NCBI GenBank assembly: GCA_023394965.1 | Contig: JAEWZX010000026.1 | Span: 1-16,002, forward strand | Length of the DNA stretch: 16,002 nucleotides | Direction of reading: 5' to 3' | DNA from: Pseudomonadota bacterium | GTDB taxonomy: Bacteria > Pseudomonadota > Alphaproteobacteria > Sphingomonadales > Sphingomonadaceae | Part shown: positions 14,204 through 16,002 of the stretch, one piece after another | Layout: every line of letters begins with the position of its first letter | How positions within the stretch are numbered: position 1 is the first letter of the stretch | The notes under the pieces: generated by a model | Databases searched by the model: none | Told to the model about the DNA's origin: nothing | Seen by the model: only the letters and a program-made list of their open reading frames with translations | Translations under genes and position numbers: made by a program

Positions 14204-14965
14204 GTGTCCGATGAAGTCCTGACAAGCGAAGAGAACGGCGTTCTCGTCGTCACGATCAACCGTCCGGAAGCCAAGAATGCGATGACCAAGGCTGCTGCTG
14301 AAGGAATTGCGGCGGCGATGGACCGGCTCGACAGCGACGATAATTTACGCGTCGCCGTTCTGACCGGGGCGGGCGGAACCTTCTGTTCGGGCATGGATCT
14401 TAAAGGTTTTCTTCGCGGTGAATCGCCGAGCGTCGAAGGGCGCGGCTTTGGCGGGATTGTTCAGAAGCCGCCGGAAAAGCCGTTGATTGCGGCGGTGGAA
14501 GGGTATGCACTGGCTGGCGGCTTGGAATTGATGATCGCCTGCGATCTCGTGGTGGCCAATACCGGAGCCAAATTCGGTATTCCCGAAGTGAAGCGTGGTC
14601 TTGTTGCAGCGGCGGGCGGAGTGATGATGCTTCCCGATCAGATCCCGGAACGGATCGCCATGGAACTGGCGCTGACTGGCGATTTCATCAATGCCGCACG
14701 GGCATACGAGTTGGGCCTGATCAATCGCGTGACTGAAGGCGAAGCTATCGTTGGCGCAAAGGATCTCGCTGCCAGCATCGTTGCCAACGGACCCTTAGCA
14801 GTTCGCGCCTCTAAACAGGTCATCAAGCAATCGCGTGGCTGGCCTATGGATGAACGGTATACGCGCCAGACCCAGCTGATCGCCCCGGTCTTCGTGTCGG
14901 AAGACGCTCGTGAAGGTGCCGCAGCCTTTGCCGAAAAACGCGCACCGAACTGGAAGGGTAAATAG
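14204..14965 (+). CDS. Enoyl-CoA hydratase (crotonase family)
   Basis: This 253-residue crotonase-fold protein hydrates 2-enoyl-CoA to 3-hydroxyacyl-CoA, the second beta-oxidation step. Both catalytic glutamates of true hydratases are in place: Glu108 in LAGGLELMIACD and Glu128 in FGIPEVKRG. The oxyanion-hole segment is TFCSGMDLKGF (59-69). I chose the GTG at 14204 because GGGAG lies nine bases upstream and the resulting N-terminus has the family's usual length. The open frame extends back to 14117 but would run through the control region. The acyl-CoA dehydrogenase starts 43 bases downstream on the same strand, and the thiolase is divergent. Chain-length preference is unknown. Confidence 0.88.
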   Translation: MSDEVLTSEENGVLVVTINRPEAKNAMTKAAAEGIAAAMDRLDSDDNLRVAVLTGAGGTFCSGMDLKGFLRGESPSVEGRGFGGIVQKPPEKPLIAAVEGYALAGGLELMIACDLVVANTGAKFGIPEVKRGLVAAAGGVMMLPDQIPERIAMELALTGDFINAARAYELGLINRVTEGEAIVGAKDLAASIVANGPLAVRASKQVIKQSRGWPMDERYTRQTQLIAPVFVSEDAREGAAAFAEKRAPNWKGK

Positions 14966-15008
14966 CCCCCAGCAACGCGCTGCAACAATAGCCGAGAGGA
15001 TCAGAGAA

Positions 15009-16002
15009 ATGCCCGCAATCAATGTACCCCAGCCCGAATTCATGGAGGATGAGGAGATTTCGATCTTCGCCGACGCGGTTGGCAAATTCTATCAGCAGCA
15101 TGCCCCGGAAAAGCGCGTCCTGAAATGGCGCGAGGACGGACAGGTTGAACGCGAATTCTGGAACGAGGCAGGGCAGGCGGGCCTTCTCGGCGTCTCCGTG
15201 CCCGAAGAATATGGCGGCCATGGCGGCGACTTCCGCCACGAGATGGTGGTCATTGACCAACAGGCGAAACACGGCGTGGAAGGCTTTGCCGCTTCGCTAC
15301 ACAATACCGTGATCCTGCCGTATCTCGTGCGTCACGGGACGGAAGAGCAGAAGAAGAAATATCTGCCCAAACTGGTAAGCGGCGAATTGGTCAGCGCTAT
15401 TGCCATGACCGAGCCGGGCGTGGGCTCTGACCTTCAGAGCGTTACCACCACGGCACTAAAGGATGGCAATGGCTACCGTATCAACGGTGCCAAGACCTAC
15501 ATTTCCAATGGCCAGACGGCAGACTTCATCATCGTCGTCGCCAAGACCGATCCCAATGAACGAGCCAAGGGCATTTCCCTGCTGTTGCTCGAAACCGAGG
15601 GAGCGGAAGGTTTTCAGCGAGGCAAGAAGCTCGACAAGATCGGCCTCGATGCAGCCGACACGTCCGAGCTATTTTTTGACGATGTCTTTGTGCCTGCGGA
15701 GAATGTGCTTGGCGGGGAAGAAGGCAAAGGCTTCTATCAGTTGATGGGCGAACTGCCGCAGGAGCGCCTGATCATCGCCATGGGCGCCATGACCGGGATC
15801 GAGAAGGCGCTCGAAACGACGCTCGATTTCGTCAAGAACCGTAAGGCTTTCGGTCAGACGATCTGGGATTTCCAGAACACGCAGTTCGTGATGGCAGACC
15901 TCAAAGCGCGGGCGACCGCGGCGAAGATTTTCGTCAACGATTGTATCGCCAAGCATCTGAAACGCGAACTTGATGTCGCGACGGCCTGTATGGCCAAATA
16001 CT
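15009..16002 (+). CDS. Long-chain-type acyl-CoA dehydrogenase (3' end beyond window)
   Basis: This is an FAD-dependent acyl-CoA dehydrogenase that forms 2-enoyl-CoA in the first beta-oxidation step and passes electrons to ETF. The first 331 residues are visible and the frame is open to the window edge; family members have about 380-390, so roughly 50 are missing. The FAD/substrate signature is AMTEPGVGSDLQS (132-144). GELPQERLIIA (247-257), followed by NRKAFGQTIWDFQNTQF, closely matches mitochondrial long-chain acyl-CoA dehydrogenase. In that enzyme the Glu of QERL (here Glu252) is the catalytic base. The ATG at 15009 has GAGAGGA nine bases upstream. It is probably co-transcribed with the hydratase. 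Confidence 0.93.
   Translation, partial: MPAINVPQPEFMEDEEISIFADAVGKFYQQHAPEKRVLKWREDGQVEREFWNEAGQAGLLGVSVPEEYGGHGGDFRHEMVVIDQQAKHGVEGFAASLHNTVILPYLVRHGTEEQKKKYLPKLVSGELVSAIAMTEPGVGSDLQSVTTTALKDGNGYRINGAKTYISNGQTADFIIVVAKTDPNERAKGISLLLLETEGAEGFQRGKKLDKIGLDAADTSELFFDDVFVPAENVLGGEEGKGFYQLMGELPQERLIIAMGAMTGIEKALETTLDFVKNRKAFGQTIWDFQNTQFVMADLKARATAAKIFVNDCIAKHLKRELDVATACMAKY

Overview
The window looks like a chromosomal segment of an alphaproteobacterium, most likely of the order Sphingomonadales (Erythrobacter/Altererythrobacter-like). This placement rests on the GC-rich sequence with high third-position GC, the adjacency of obg and proB, the sulfite-reductase operon carrying DUF2849 and DUF934 genes, and the protein sequences themselves; no 16S or marker gene search was possible. 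I found no insertion sequence, phage gene, CRISPR array or other sign of recent transfer. Both ends cut through genes.

Layout. (1) 1-535: the 3' end of an unrecognised plus-strand gene, then a small coding-like minus-strand ORF. (2) 536-2208: queF (queuosine biosynthesis, minus strand) diverges from a gene for a signal-peptide, proline-rich, single-membrane-span protein. (3) 2246-5374: a tight plus-strand run of a 3-mercaptopyruvate sulfurtransferase (sseA-like), a cystathionine beta-lyase (metC-like) and an MscS-type mechanosensitive channel. (4) 5472-9327: a compact sulfate/sulfite assimilation operon, cobA - DUF2849 - cysI - DUF934 - cysH, with every junction overlapping by 1 to 8 bases. 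A near-perfect 23-bp dyad sits four bases before cobA. (5) 9387-9462: a minus-strand tRNA-Thr(UGU). (6) 9603-14087, all minus strand: in transcription order an acetyl-CoA acetyltransferase, obg, proB and an NAD-dependent epimerase-like gene. proB and the epimerase gene overlap by ATGA. Hairpins lie in the thiolase-obg and obg-proB gaps; the first one covers the obg ribosome binding site. (7) 14204-16002, plus strand: an enoyl-CoA hydratase and a long-chain-type acyl-CoA dehydrogenase, divergent from the thiolase. Together the three genes form a fatty-acid/acyl-CoA oxidation locus with several dyads in the shared control region.

How the genes fit together. CysH, with an Fe-S-type cysteine set, would make sulfite. 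CobA starts siroheme synthesis, and CysI uses siroheme to reduce sulfite to sulfide. MetC and the sulfurtransferase handle downstream sulfur amino acid chemistry. No CysJ flavoprotein is present, so CysI probably takes electrons from ferredoxin or another donor; the two DUF proteins are candidates for accessory roles. The rest of the window is housekeeping (Obg, ProB, QueF, tRNA) plus acyl-CoA catabolism. I saw no clearly novel defence or mobile system. The most interesting unexplained signals are the regulatory-looking dyads before cobA and obg and in the thiolase/hydratase divergent region.
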